DNA of 64,000 bases from an uncultured Clostridia bacterium (GTDB lineage: Bacteria > Bacillota > Clostridia > Christensenellales > UBA1242): contig CAKVMD010000002.1 of the NCBI GenBank assembly GCA_934771475.1, positions 1-64,000 on the forward strand, given 5' to 3'. Below are positions 1 through 6,781 of the stretch, in pieces. Position numbers and translations under genes: made by a program. The notes beneath the pieces are model-generated. The model was not told the origin of the DNA, searched no databases, and saw only the letters and a program-made list of their open reading frames with translations. Numbering within the stretch: position 1 is the stretch's first letter; the number at the start of each line of letters is the position of its first letter.

Positions 1-165
1 CCTTATGCAACAGTTAAACATGGCAAACGAAAGAGTGAACTTGTAGAATTGACTTTAAAACAAGTCATGTTTTACAAATCCACTCCATGCCTTTATGTTT
101 TCTATGCAAGTGGTAAGTACATAAAAATCAAACAAGATAGCGTTGTTTCTTATGAAGAATGTTAA
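1..165 (+). CDS. C-terminal end of an unrecognised element protein (5' truncated by window)
   Basis: The frame is open from base 1 to the TAA at 163-165, giving 54 residues without a start codon in view. The visible tail is basic and mixed (it ends SYEEC) and has no membrane segment or motif I recognise. It lies in the same orientation as the rest of the integrated element and is followed by a 276-base noncoding stretch. The function is unknown. Confidence 0.55.
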   Translation, partial: PYATVKHGKRKSELVELTLKQVMFYKSTPCLYVFYASGKYIKIKQDSVVSYEEC

Positions 166-441
166 AAGTGCGTTGGTGGGGACACTTAAAAATACTACCC
201 ACTACCACGGCTCACAGCAAGTTCCCCAAAACTAATGTTTGTGAGTCTCCTCCTCGGGCAATGGTGTAAAGCGCACGACTGGTGAAAGATTTAGTTCTTG
301 TTCTTTTGCTGGTAGGTTCTAGTTCATTGCTAGATTGCTCGACCATAGGGTTTTATGTCCGGAAATAAAACTCTAAAACAACTAAATAAACCTGTAATTC
401 GCAATAAAGGTTTGCGTACAACCTCGGTAGGTTAAGCCGAC
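166..441 (+). other. Noncoding, hairpin-rich region of the element
   Basis: There is no convincing ORF in 276 bases, and the stretch is visibly richer in G and C than the genes around it. Several short hairpins can be drawn: CTCACA (211-216) with TGTGAG (240-245), CTAG-N7-CTAG near 318-332, GTTTTAT (350-356) with ATAAAAC (365-371), and AAACCT (388-393) with AGGTTT (408-413). It could be a structured leader RNA, a complementary-strand origin or a packaging signal. No known RNA family is recognised. Confidence 0.4.
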
Positions 442-903
442 ATGAGAAAATTAAAAAAAAAGAAGGTAAAGAAAATGGAAAAAAGTAAAGTAAGAAAAGA
501 TTTAAACGATATGGTTTCAAAGATTGAATTTGGAGCAGTTAAGGGAAGATATGGCACAAATTATATTGCTACGGTAACTCTATTTAATAATGAGACATTA
601 GAATTTGCGGATAGCAATGGTGGTGTTTATGCTTTGTTTGACAGTTACAAAAAGTGTGGAATTTCAAACTTTCTTGTAAGCAAAAAACTTGTTGAGGAAG
701 AATATCAATCTTCTTCTGATATAACTGGTGATGAAGTAGATAAGGCAACAGGTACATATATTTGTGTAGAATTTGCCCTTAAAGATGGTACAAAACAAAG
801 ATTATTCCCAAAGCGCAAGTTTGTTGATAGGAAAATAATTGACAACTATTATGGACTTTTTAAACAACTTCAAAGGGAGCAAAAAGCACAAAATAAACAA
901 TAA
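442..903 (+). CDS. Small hypothetical protein of the element
   Basis: The product has 153 residues with a very lysine-rich first dozen. An internal ATG at 475 has a better spaced AGAAGG and would give 142 residues, so the start is uncertain. The body (about 30-130) looks like a compact beta-rich fold and ends in a charged helix. Its position ahead of a Zot-like ATPase is where filamentous phages often carry a ssDNA-binding protein, but no motif proves that role. It is followed after 11 bases by the next gene, so the two are probably cotranscribed. Confidence 0.65.
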   Translation: MRKLKKKKVKKMEKSKVRKDLNDMVSKIEFGAVKGRYGTNYIATVTLFNNETLEFADSNGGVYALFDSYKKCGISNFLVSKKLVEEEYQSSSDITGDEVDKATGTYICVEFALKDGTKQRLFPKRKFVDRKIIDNYYGLFKQLQREQKAQNKQ

Positions 904-914
904 GGAGAATTATT

Positions 915-1157
915 ATGCCAAGACAATTTAAAACAAAAAAAGGCACTACTACAAATATTTTTAATTCCTATAATTATTATAGGACGCGAGCAAAAAGAAG
1001 GTCGGAGTTACCTTTTGATAAGAAGTTCTTAGGTGGTTTATCTCAAAGAGACAAAGACCTTTTGAGAGGATATGGGCAAAGAATTGTTGAAGAACAGCAA
1101 TCTTTTAAGTATCACAATCCTGATTACAGACGCAAGACTAATTCTGCTGGGTTTTAA
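915..1157 (+). CDS. Small basic hypothetical protein
   Basis: The product has 80 residues and is strongly basic (many Lys/Arg, with Tyr and Asn), with no transmembrane segment. The start has AAGGAG at about -10. It lies 11 bases after the previous gene and before a terminator-like hairpin, as the last gene of a small two-gene unit. The composition suggests nucleic-acid binding, but this is inference only. It is not a coat protein of the usual inovirus type, because there is no signal peptide or hydrophobic helix. Confidence 0.6.
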   Translation: MPRQFKTKKGTTTNIFNSYNYYRTRAKRRSELPFDKKFLGGLSQRDKDLLRGYGQRIVEEQQSFKYHNPDYRRKTNSAGF

Positions 1158-1170
1158 ATAAAAGATGAAA

Positions 1171-1204
1171 AACAAAATCAAGCACTTTGTTTGATTTTGT
1201 TTCT
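1171..1204 (+). terminator. Terminator-like hairpin between the small genes and the ATPase gene
   Basis: There is a perfect 11-bp stem, AACAAAATCAA (1171-1181) with TTGATTTTGTT (1191-1201), and a 9-base loop. The T-rich 3' side ends in only a short T tract, so it may attenuate rather than stop transcription into 1255. Confidence 0.5.
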
Positions 1205-1254
1205 AGGAGAGGTTGACCGCCTTCTACTGATGAGTTAGGTCATGGAGGGTTTTT

Positions 1255-2172
1255 ATGGTTGTTAAATTTAAAGATTTTATCAATTACGATAAACGCATAG
1301 GCAAAATGATTATAACAGGAGTCGAAGGTTCGGGGAAAACAATGCTTCTTGCACGTATTGCAATAGGCAAAATGTTGCATGGCTTGGAGGACTGTTGGAA
1401 GAGTTACGAAAGAGTAGAAGAATATAATGCACTAGGTTTTCATTTTACAACAGAATATGAACACTTACTCTTTTCTAATTTCGACGTAAATTGTTATGGG
1501 ACAAACATTCCAGATAGAGTTAATTACAAATGTAACCCTTATCGCTTGGGGTTGTTTAGCCCTTATTATCAAACTGATTTTTATCCGCCTTATTCTCTTT
1601 TGTGTATCATGGAGGGATATAACTTTTTAAATTCCCAACTCTATGATATGTTTCCTGAGAACTTTAAAGGTTGGATGAGAACATGTAGACAAGCGGGATA
1701 TGATTTGGTCGTTGATAGTCATGCTTTTATGGATATTTTTAATCAATTTCGTAAACTAACAAAGCGCTTTATTCACCTATATAAAGAGGTTGAAGAAATA
1801 AAAGACATCAATGGGCGAATTATAGACCATAAATTATACATTCGCGAGTTTTCAAATTATGTAGACGCTGAAAGATATGAGCAAAACGGAGTAATGAATA
1901 ATTGCAAAGAATACGAACTGCGATTAGGCATGTTTATGTATCCGTGTTACGATACTGAGCAATGTCGATATTTACATCTTGAAGGGCGTGAGGAAGACGA
2001 CTTTACCATCGAGCAATCATCCCCTATTACATCGATTGAGGACCTTGACCATATAGGCGAAAAAATGGGAATTTTACCACCCGAAGGCTTTTTTGTTGGT
2101 AAGTATGCCAGAGATAAATTAAAGAAAAAGTCAGAGCCTCAGGAAGATATACTAAACACGCAAATATTTTAG
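1255..2172 (+). CDS. Zot-like P-loop ATPase
   Basis: The 305-residue protein has a Walker A motif GVEGSGKT at residues 22-29 close to the N-terminus. A degenerate Walker B-like hydrophobic strand ending in Glu (about 113-120) follows, then a WMRTCRQAGYD..VDSH segment that matches the 'R-x-x-G-x-D' sensor strand of Zot/pI ATPases. Those proteins drive assembly and export of filamentous phages at the inner membrane. Typical Zot proteins carry a transmembrane helix after the ATPase domain; none is seen here, so this may be a cytosolic variant or a related DNA-packaging/transfer ATPase. The start has GGAGGG well spaced at 1243-1248. It is followed by 2189 with 16 bases between. Confidence 0.7.
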   Translation: MVVKFKDFINYDKRIGKMIITGVEGSGKTMLLARIAIGKMLHGLEDCWKSYERVEEYNALGFHFTTEYEHLLFSNFDVNCYGTNIPDRVNYKCNPYRLGLFSPYYQTDFYPPYSLLCIMEGYNFLNSQLYDMFPENFKGWMRTCRQAGYDLVVDSHAFMDIFNQFRKLTKRFIHLYKEVEEIKDINGRIIDHKLYIREFSNYVDAERYEQNGVMNNCKEYELRLGMFMYPCYDTEQCRYLHLEGREEDDFTIEQSSPITSIEDLDHIGEKMGILPPEGFFVGKYARDKLKKKSEPQEDILNTQIF

Positions 2173-2188
2173 GTAAAAGGAGATTAAA

Positions 2189-2578
2189 ATGGAAGAAAAA
2201 GATTTGTTCGATGGAACAAGTTCAATGGAGAGATTAAAGCAAAAAGCCAAATTGATTGCTGATTGTACTCGAATTTTTGCAGGCATTTCGAAAAACGATC
2301 GTGTTCTATCAAGAAGATTTAAAAGAAAGGCTTCTCGTACACTTGAAAACGATTTCATGAAAGGCCTTAAACAAATTGACAAGAAAATTCCTGTTTACAT
2401 AGAAATGCCAAAACTTGAAAGTTGCGGAAATGGTATGTTTAAAGAGGTTGACCCCAAGACGAAAGAGCCAATAAATAACGAAGTACATGTTACTCCTTTG
2501 CCCTCGGCTTATGAAAGTAAAAATTTAGATAAAACTTTATCTTCTTCCGTCTCACAGGTCATAGAATACAATCAATAA
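2189..2578 (+). CDS. Hypothetical element protein
   Basis: The product has 129 residues. The N-terminal two thirds are helical and basic (KQKAKLIADC..., RRFKRKASR), and the C-terminal third is hydrophilic and probably disordered. The ribosome site AAAGGAGA precedes ATG by about 6 bases. It follows the Zot-like ATPase gene and precedes the noncoding origin region. It has no recognised domain; a DNA-binding or relaxosome-accessory role is possible but unsupported. Confidence 0.6.
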   Translation: MEEKDLFDGTSSMERLKQKAKLIADCTRIFAGISKNDRVLSRRFKRKASRTLENDFMKGLKQIDKKIPVYIEMPKLESCGNGMFKEVDPKTKEPINNEVHVTPLPSAYESKNLDKTLSSSVSQVIEYNQ

Positions 2579-2794
2579 ACGGGGTATCTAGGGGGCTCGC
2601 CCCATAGAGTACTAGCACACTCGCGGAGAAATAAATAATCGAAGAGATTAAACAGGGCGACGAAAAAGACATAAGGCATACAGCCAAAATCACTTTGACT
2701 AGCCCAGATAATTACAATAGAGGCGTTAAATATGCTATGCCCCTTGGAATGCAGCGGATATAGCAGTTTAACCCTCACAATTAAAAATAAAAAA
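2579..2794 (+). other. Noncoding region upstream of the origin hairpin
   Basis: No plus-strand gene fits here. A GC hairpin is visible at about 2588-2607 (CTAGGGG with CCCC-A-TAG around GCTCG), and a short one at about 2637-2649 (AATC-GAAGA-GATT). In CRESS replicons the Rep-recognition repeats (iterons) usually lie beside the nicking hairpin. I see no clean repeat pair, so the Rep-binding sites remain unassigned. Confidence 0.4.
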
Positions 2795-2841
2795 ATAGCC
2801 CCGCAGTAGTAAGATAGTATTACCTTACTACTGCGGGCTAT
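2795..2841 (+). other. CRESS-type rolling-circle origin: hairpin with TAGTATTAC loop
   Basis: The left arm 2795-2813 and right arm 2824-2841 pair over 18 bp with a single bulged C. The 10-base loop is A plus TAGTATTAC (2815-2823). TAGTATTAC is the nonanucleotide of nanovirus and many circovirus origins, nicked by Rep between its seventh and eighth base (here 2821/2822). The hairpin stands 18 bases upstream of the rep start, and rep's AGGAGG begins just after the right arm. It could also act as a transcript hairpin controlling rep. That it is an active origin is inference from motif, loop placement and the neighbouring Rep. Confidence 0.85.
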
Positions 2842-2859
2842 AATAGGAGGGTTAAAAAA

Positions 2860-4026
2860 ATGGAAGAAATATTCCTTGAAAAAGAAAAAGAAGAATTTGA
2901 AATTGTTGAAAATCATGAACTTGAATTACAAGCCGAAAAATTAAATTCGAGAGTTCGCTGTTGGGTTGGGACTTGGAATAACCCAAAAATGACGGATGAA
3001 GAATTCTGCGAATGGTTTAAGAAGCTTGAAGAAAGAGAGCTTCTTCAATATGCAATCTTCCAAAGAGAAAAGGGAGAAGAAAAAGGCACAATTCATTTTC
3101 AGTTTTTCGTAAATTTTAAAAATAAACAATATTTTTCAAAAATCAAAAATGAATATTTACCCTATGGTTGTCATTTCGCTCCCATGCGCAGTGATTCCAA
3201 TAGGTGTCGCCAATACTGCTCAAAAGTTGATACCAGAGTGAGCGGGCCTTATGAAATTGGTGAATATGAGCAAGAAGGTCAAAGAACAGACCTCTTGCGA
3301 GCAATTAAAATGATTGACGAAGGTCTACCTTTTGAGACTGTGGCACAAATATTCCCTACTCAATCAGTTATGTATGAGACTAAACTTAAAAATCGAGAAA
3401 TGGAGAGAATAAGTGAAAAGTTTAGGTCTCAATGCAGAAATGTTGAGATAATATTCATATACGGACCGCCAAGAACTGGAAAAACAACTTTTGTTAATGC
3501 GCAAGCAAATTTTAATTTTAACGATATATTCGTTGTCGAGAACTATGGTGAATATATGTTTACAGGTTATCAAAAACAAAATATCGTGATATTCGATGAG
3601 TTTGCGGGACAAGTTCCAATCACACGAATGAATAAAATACTTGAACCTTTTCCAATTCGATTGAATGTCAAAGGTGGAGTTGTTCAAGCATGTTTCACCA
3701 AGGTTTACATAATTTCAAACTATTCATTACAAGAGTTGTATCAAGCCGAAAAAACAGAACAATATGAGTCATACAAAGCCTTTTGCGAAAGAATTAATAA
3801 AATTATTCGATTTGACTCTCATGGAAATCACCGAGTGGAACGAGATTGTATTTGGGAAGATTTGCCAAAAGAAAAGCAAACAATCCCCGGGCTTACAAGA
3901 TGTGTGGTGGAAAAATTTGAGATAAATAACCTTGGTCAAAAGAAAATACTTTATTCAAAATATCACCCCGAGCAAATAGAATTGACAACGCTTTCTTCTC
4001 AGGAGGCGCAAGTGCCATGGGAGTAA
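2860..4026 (+). CDS. rep: CRESS-DNA-type replication initiator (HUH endonuclease + SF3 helicase)
   Basis: The 388-residue protein has the full motif set of CRESS Reps. Motif I is WVGTWNNP (35-42), the HUH motif II is H-F-Q (79-81), and motif III YCSK carries the catalytic Tyr119 and Lys122. The helicase shows Walker A GPPRTGKT (202-209), Walker B IVIFDEF (242-248) and motif C ending in Asn287. Such proteins nick the loop of the origin hairpin and unwind the replicon during rolling-circle replication. The gene follows the TAGTATTAC hairpin with a strong AGGAGG site. Relatives are bacterial pCRESS plasmid Reps and eukaryotic CRESS virus Reps; which is closest cannot be told by eye. Confidence 0.93.
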   Translation: MEEIFLEKEKEEFEIVENHELELQAEKLNSRVRCWVGTWNNPKMTDEEFCEWFKKLEERELLQYAIFQREKGEEKGTIHFQFFVNFKNKQYFSKIKNEYLPYGCHFAPMRSDSNRCRQYCSKVDTRVSGPYEIGEYEQEGQRTDLLRAIKMIDEGLPFETVAQIFPTQSVMYETKLKNREMERISEKFRSQCRNVEIIFIYGPPRTGKTTFVNAQANFNFNDIFVVENYGEYMFTGYQKQNIVIFDEFAGQVPITRMNKILEPFPIRLNVKGGVVQACFTKVYIISNYSLQELYQAEKTEQYESYKAFCERINKIIRFDSHGNHRVERDCIWEDLPKEKQTIPGLTRCVVEKFEINNLGQKKILYSKYHPEQIELTTLSSQEAQVPWE

Positions 4027-4087
4027 ATAAAAATTAACAAAAAATAAATTTTTAAAAGAAAAAATATTAAATAGGAGACTTATTTTA

Positions 4088-4495
4088 GTGAAAAAAAGAT
4101 ATATAAGTGTTAGTGATTTGGCTGAAATCGTATACAGAGAACTACATCATATTGATAATTTAAATATAGAAATAGAACATATTGAAAAAAGAATTACTTA
4201 TCTTAATGCTTTACGACATTACTTAGTTCGAAGTGATTTTTGCCCAATGATAAAAAGAAAAATAGTTGATAGTGATATGTTGCTACAAGAGTTTGTAACG
4301 CCAATATTATTAAACGATAAACTTAAACATTATGAATTTATAGATAAAACAAAATCGAAAGATTATGGAGTTGATACGAACACTATTAATCTTTTATTGA
4401 CTGATTTTTTAAAATTTGTTTGTAATTATAAAGGGCATAGAATTGGTGTTGGTGATTTCCTTGTTTCAAAATTTATTAGTGAAAGGTGTAAGTAA
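4088..4495 (+). CDS. Hypothetical element protein, GTG start
   Basis: The product has 135 residues, is helical and charged, with early heptad-like Leu/Ile spacing (residues 10-45). It starts with GTG behind TAGGAGA about 11 bases upstream. It ends one base before the next start, implying translational coupling with 4497. No domain is recognised. Confidence 0.6.
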   Translation: MKKRYISVSDLAEIVYRELHHIDNLNIEIEHIEKRITYLNALRHYLVRSDFCPMIKRKIVDSDMLLQEFVTPILLNDKLKHYEFIDKTKSKDYGVDTNTINLLLTDFLKFVCNYKGHRIGVGDFLVSKFISERCK

Positions 4496-4496
4496 C

Positions 4497-4736
4497 ATGG
4501 AAGAAAAAGAAAAGAAAGCGATTGCTAAAAAATTATGGGATACCCCATTTGCATCCAGCAACTTACAGGTTCTAAAAAAATCTCAATTATTAATTTTAGT
4601 TAGAGAGATTTTAGATCGTATTGGATGGGAATATGAAGTTCAATGGTCTGAATTAGATATTAAAGATATATCGTTTGAAGAAAAATGCTGGTTAATTACA
4701 ACACTCGACCCTGAATTTTTTGAAAATAAGGAGTAA
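4497..4736 (+). CDS. Small acidic hypothetical protein
   Basis: The product has 79 residues, is Trp- and Glu-rich and predicted helical. The ATG at 4497 has GAAAGG upstream and lies one base after the previous stop; a longer in-frame reading back to 4416 would overlap that gene and lacks a ribosome site. It ends two bases before the next start, within a tightly packed four-gene run after rep. The function is unknown. Confidence 0.6.
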   Translation: MEEKEKKAIAKKLWDTPFASSNLQVLKKSQLLILVREILDRIGWEYEVQWSELDIKDISFEEKCWLITTLDPEFFENKE

Positions 4737-4738
4737 TT

Positions 4739-5272
4739 ATGGAAGAAGAAAGATATATTTACACCAAAATAGATGGTTATTATTGGATTAAAGACACTAA
4801 AACAAATGAAAATTATTGTGCTAATAAAACAATAGTCAAGTTACTCAATCAGCAAGATGAAGAGATTGAAGATTTACAAAATGATAATGAGTGGCTTTGC
4901 GGTGAACGCCAAAAATTAAGGAAATACGTTGACGGACTTATTAAAGAGAATCAGCAACTCAAAGAACAATTAAAAAATGAAGAACAATCTCATGATTTGT
5001 GTATTAAAAGTTTTGAAGAAGAAACTGATAAATTAAGAAAACAAATCAAATTTGAAAGCGATGCAAGGAAAAGGTTCGTTGCAGCAAACCAACAACTCAA
5101 ACAATCACGAAAACAACTTGCTGTTAGTGTGTTGGAAGAAGTAAATGGTTTACTAACAGACACAATTATTGAAGTTACAGAAAATGAATTTAATGCTGAT
5201 AAACTTTGTTACTTGGAAGAAATATCTAGCAAGTTTAGCGAAAAAATTAAAAATAAAATAAAAAAATACTAG
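4739..5272 (+). CDS. Coiled-coil element protein
   Basis: The 177-residue product has a small N-terminal part with aromatic residues (YIYTKIDGYYWIKD). A long coiled coil, rich in Glu, Gln, Lys and Leu, runs from about residue 35 to 130. Proteins of this make are common in phages and plasmids without a defined role. The ribosome site AAGGAG is close upstream. Its stop codon lies inside the left arm of the following terminator. Confidence 0.65.
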   Translation: MEEERYIYTKIDGYYWIKDTKTNENYCANKTIVKLLNQQDEEIEDLQNDNEWLCGERQKLRKYVDGLIKENQQLKEQLKNEEQSHDLCIKSFEEETDKLRKQIKFESDARKRFVAANQQLKQSRKQLAVSVLEEVNGLLTDTIIEVTENEFNADKLCYLEEISSKFSEKIKNKIKKY

Positions 5273-5294
5273 GTGATTAACCTAGTATTTTTAG
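5263..5294 (+). terminator. Intrinsic terminator at the end of the element gene run
   Basis: AAAATACTAGG (5263-5273) pairs perfectly with CCTAGTATTTT (5281-5291) around a 7-base loop, followed by T residues. It overlaps the last codons of the coiled-coil gene. Confidence 0.8.
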
Positions 5295-5321
5295 AATTAT
5301 TTGTAACTTTTTCTGTGTAAA

Positions 5322-5345
5322 AAGTTTAGTCAAAAGTTTAGTCAA
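5322..5345. repeat. Tandem 12-bp direct repeat beside attR
   Basis: AAGTTTAGTCAA occurs twice in direct tandem at 5322-5333 and 5334-5345, about 50 bases inside the element edge. Paired direct repeats near an att core are often arm-type binding sites of tyrosine integrases; this role is inferred from position. Confidence 0.5.
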
Positions 5346-5396
5346 GAAAGTCTATATTCCTTTATTTTAAATGATTATAGCGTTTTGAAATTTTGT

Positions 5397-5441
5397 CTCT
5401 TAATCAGGGGGTCCGGGGTTCGAGCCCCCGACAGTCCACCA
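5397..5441 (+). repeat. attR: 3' half of a tRNA-Lys(CTT) gene
   Basis: The sequence begins at the anticodon loop CTCTTAA (5397-5403, anticodon CTT). It continues with the 3' anticodon stem TCAGG, a 5-base variable loop, a perfect T-arm (CGGGG-TTCGAGC-CCCCG), the acceptor strand ACAGTCC, the discriminator A and CCA. The five bases before 5397 do not pair with TCAGG, so the 5' half is absent. This is the half-tRNA scar left when an element integrates at the anticodon loop. The intact gene should lie at the other, unseen edge. Confidence 0.82.
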
Positions 5442-5500
5442 TGTAAAATTCCCCATAAATAAAGGGATATAGCGATTTAAGAAATCAACAACTCAAAAAA

Positions 5501-5526
5501 TGACGAAGATTTTTGACGAAGATTTT
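5501..5526. repeat. Tandem 13-bp direct repeat on the chromosomal side of attR
   Basis: TGACGAAGATTTT is present twice in tandem at 5501-5513 and 5514-5526. It may be an integrase or host-factor site, or a chance duplication. Confidence 0.4.
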
Positions 5527-5554
5527 TTTGAATTAGCAACTTTTTTTAGTCGAA

Positions 5555-5585
5555 AAAGACAGCAATCTATTTGCTGTCTTTTATT
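5555..5585 (+). terminator. Terminator downstream of the tRNA-Lys half
   Basis: AAAGACAGCAA (5555-5565) pairs with TTGCTGTCTTT (5571-5581) around TCTAT, then T-rich sequence. It is probably the original terminator of the tRNA-Lys transcript, separated from it by the insertion. Confidence 0.75.
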
Positions 5586-5655
5586 TGTTTGACAATTAAT
5601 TATTTTTGTATAAGCCAACCTTTTTATTATTCACACAGCATGATTTACATAATTA

Positions 5656-5684
5656 TTGACAAAAGGCTCTCTTGGGGGTATAAT
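5656..5684 (+). promoter_or_regulatory. Consensus sigma-A promoter of the frameshifted gene at 5694
   Basis: A perfect TTGACA (5656-5661), 17-bp spacer and perfect TATAAT (5679-5684). The ATG at 5694 lies only 9 bases after the -10 box, so the transcript would be leaderless or nearly so. Confidence 0.85.
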
Positions 5685-5693
5685 ATTTGCGTT

Positions 5694-6496
5694 ATGGAAG
5701 ATAAATTGAAGTTAGATTTAACTAATAGTCTTAAAAGGTATGAGTTTAAAACAAAAAGTGCATATCTTAAATTTTTGCAAACAATATTTGGTTCGCTCAA
5801 AGAGTCTGGTGATTATGTCGTTTATATGCACCAAGTAACAGGGCATAGAACTTATTTTGAAGAAACCAAAGAAGAAAAAATCAGAGGCCTAAAAGTTTCA
5901 GGGCTGGAAATTACCCTACCATACATGGCACAGCCTATTACAAAGGGGCTCCACAAGAGTTAAATATTGAAAAAGACATCGCAGATTACAACTTTTTGAG
6001 TGATGTCGACCCAATCACCTCATTTGTGTTTGCTATTCCAAAATATATTACTGTGCACGGACAGAAAGTTGAACTTGCAACCTTTGACGGACTTGGGCTT
6101 GAAGTACTTGATGACAAAAATGGTCCCTTATACCAAGCGTTTGCCAGCAGGTCAAGGTTTGGAAGCGTGCCAAGAGACCCCATCACCAAGACTTGTCTAC
6201 TAGATACCATGGGTTACTTCTGTCTGCCAAATTATTTTTGCCTTGGAATGCAAAACATCACCTCTAATGGAGAAAGTTATGTGTTTGAATTTAATCCTGA
6301 CCATTTTTCACTTTTATCCAAGGAAAAACAAGAACAAATTTTATCAATACTTGAACAAGACGCAATCGACACATGCAAGAGATTGAATATCGACTCTGAA
6401 AAACTTTCTGACAATAGACAGCTCGCGAAATTAATCGTGGAATCTTACGATATTTTTGATAAATATTGTAGTGCAGATTTTGATTTTTATAACTAA
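5694..6496 (+). pseudogene. Hypothetical gene broken by a frameshift
   Basis: The frame from ATG 5694 reads protein-like to about residue 68 and then runs into a stop at 5961-5963. The -1 frame is open from before 5864 and reads protein-like from about 5890 (RAGNYPTIHGTAYYKG...) on through 6494-6496. Joining them near the A-run at 5891-5894 gives one protein of about 267 residues. A single deleted base explains the data. No canonical X-XXY-YYZ slip site lies in the 0 frame, so programmed frameshifting is unlikely; mutation or a sequencing error in the A-run is the simplest reading. No domain is recognised. A terminator follows at 6516. Confidence 0.7.
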
Positions 6497-6515
6497 AAGC
6501 CAATTAATTTAGATT

Positions 6516-6542
6516 AAAAACTAGGAATTTCCTAGTTTTTAT
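6516..6542 (+). terminator. Terminator after the frameshifted gene
   Basis: AAAAACTAGG (6516-6525) pairs with CCTAGTTTTT (6531-6540) around AATTT. Confidence 0.8.
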
Positions 6543-6664
6543 TTTTATAAATATTAATTTTAAACTTCCGCGCTTTATTCTAATTTTAACTTTTTCAAAT
6601 CTGCTTTATATCTCATTTTTCTCCCCTATTGCATATAATGTGTTAATAATACAGGAGAAAAAAC

Positions 6665-6721
6665 ATGAACTTGAATTTTTATGGTGGTTTTTCAGTAACT
6701 ATCTTTAAACTTGATGAATAG
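6665..6721 (+). CDS. Putative 18-residue peptide in its own short transcript
   Basis: An ATG at 6665 opens an 18-codon frame (MNLNFYGGFSVTIFKLDE). It has AGGAGA 7 bases upstream and a TATAAT at 6634-6639; no clear -35 box is seen. A terminator follows at 6782-6806, so the whole transcript would be about 160 bases. The 480-base gap otherwise holds nothing. It may be a real small protein, a leader peptide whose terminator attenuates the methyltransferase gene at 6974, or a dual-function small RNA. Family membership is not recognised. Confidence 0.5.
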   Translation: MNLNFYGGFSVTIFKLDE

Positions 6722-6781
6722 CTAAGCCAAAACTGACAACTATCGTTTACTCACTAAAAATACAAAAACAAACTAAATAAG

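Larger units (their letters stand above)
1..5441. mobile_element. Right part of an integrated CRESS-Rep/Zot-like element, ending at a tRNA-Lys attR
   Basis: All genes from the window start to 5272 run on the plus strand and are short and unlike the chromosomal genes that follow. They include a Zot-like P-loop ATPase, an HUH+SF3 Rep and a coiled-coil protein. A CRESS-type origin hairpin lies before rep. The right edge is a 45-bp duplicated 3' half of a tRNA-Lys gene, the typical product of integrase-mediated insertion into a tRNA. The left edge, an integrase and any coat genes would lie upstream of the window. The combination suggests an integrated ssDNA (filamentous-like) phage or a pCRESS-type plasmid; which one is inference. 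Confidence 0.8.

Noticed and set aside
1220..1250. CTGATGAG resembling a hammerhead ribozyme core before the Zot-like gene
   Set aside because: The matching GAAA strand and three-stem layout are missing.
5870..5900. Programmed -1 frameshifting at the A-run
   Set aside because: No X-XXY-YYZ heptamer in the 0 frame and no clear downstream pseudoknot; a one-base deletion is simpler.
6677..6691. YGGF in the 18-residue peptide recalls opioid peptides
   Set aside because: Four residues are a chance match with no biological meaning here.
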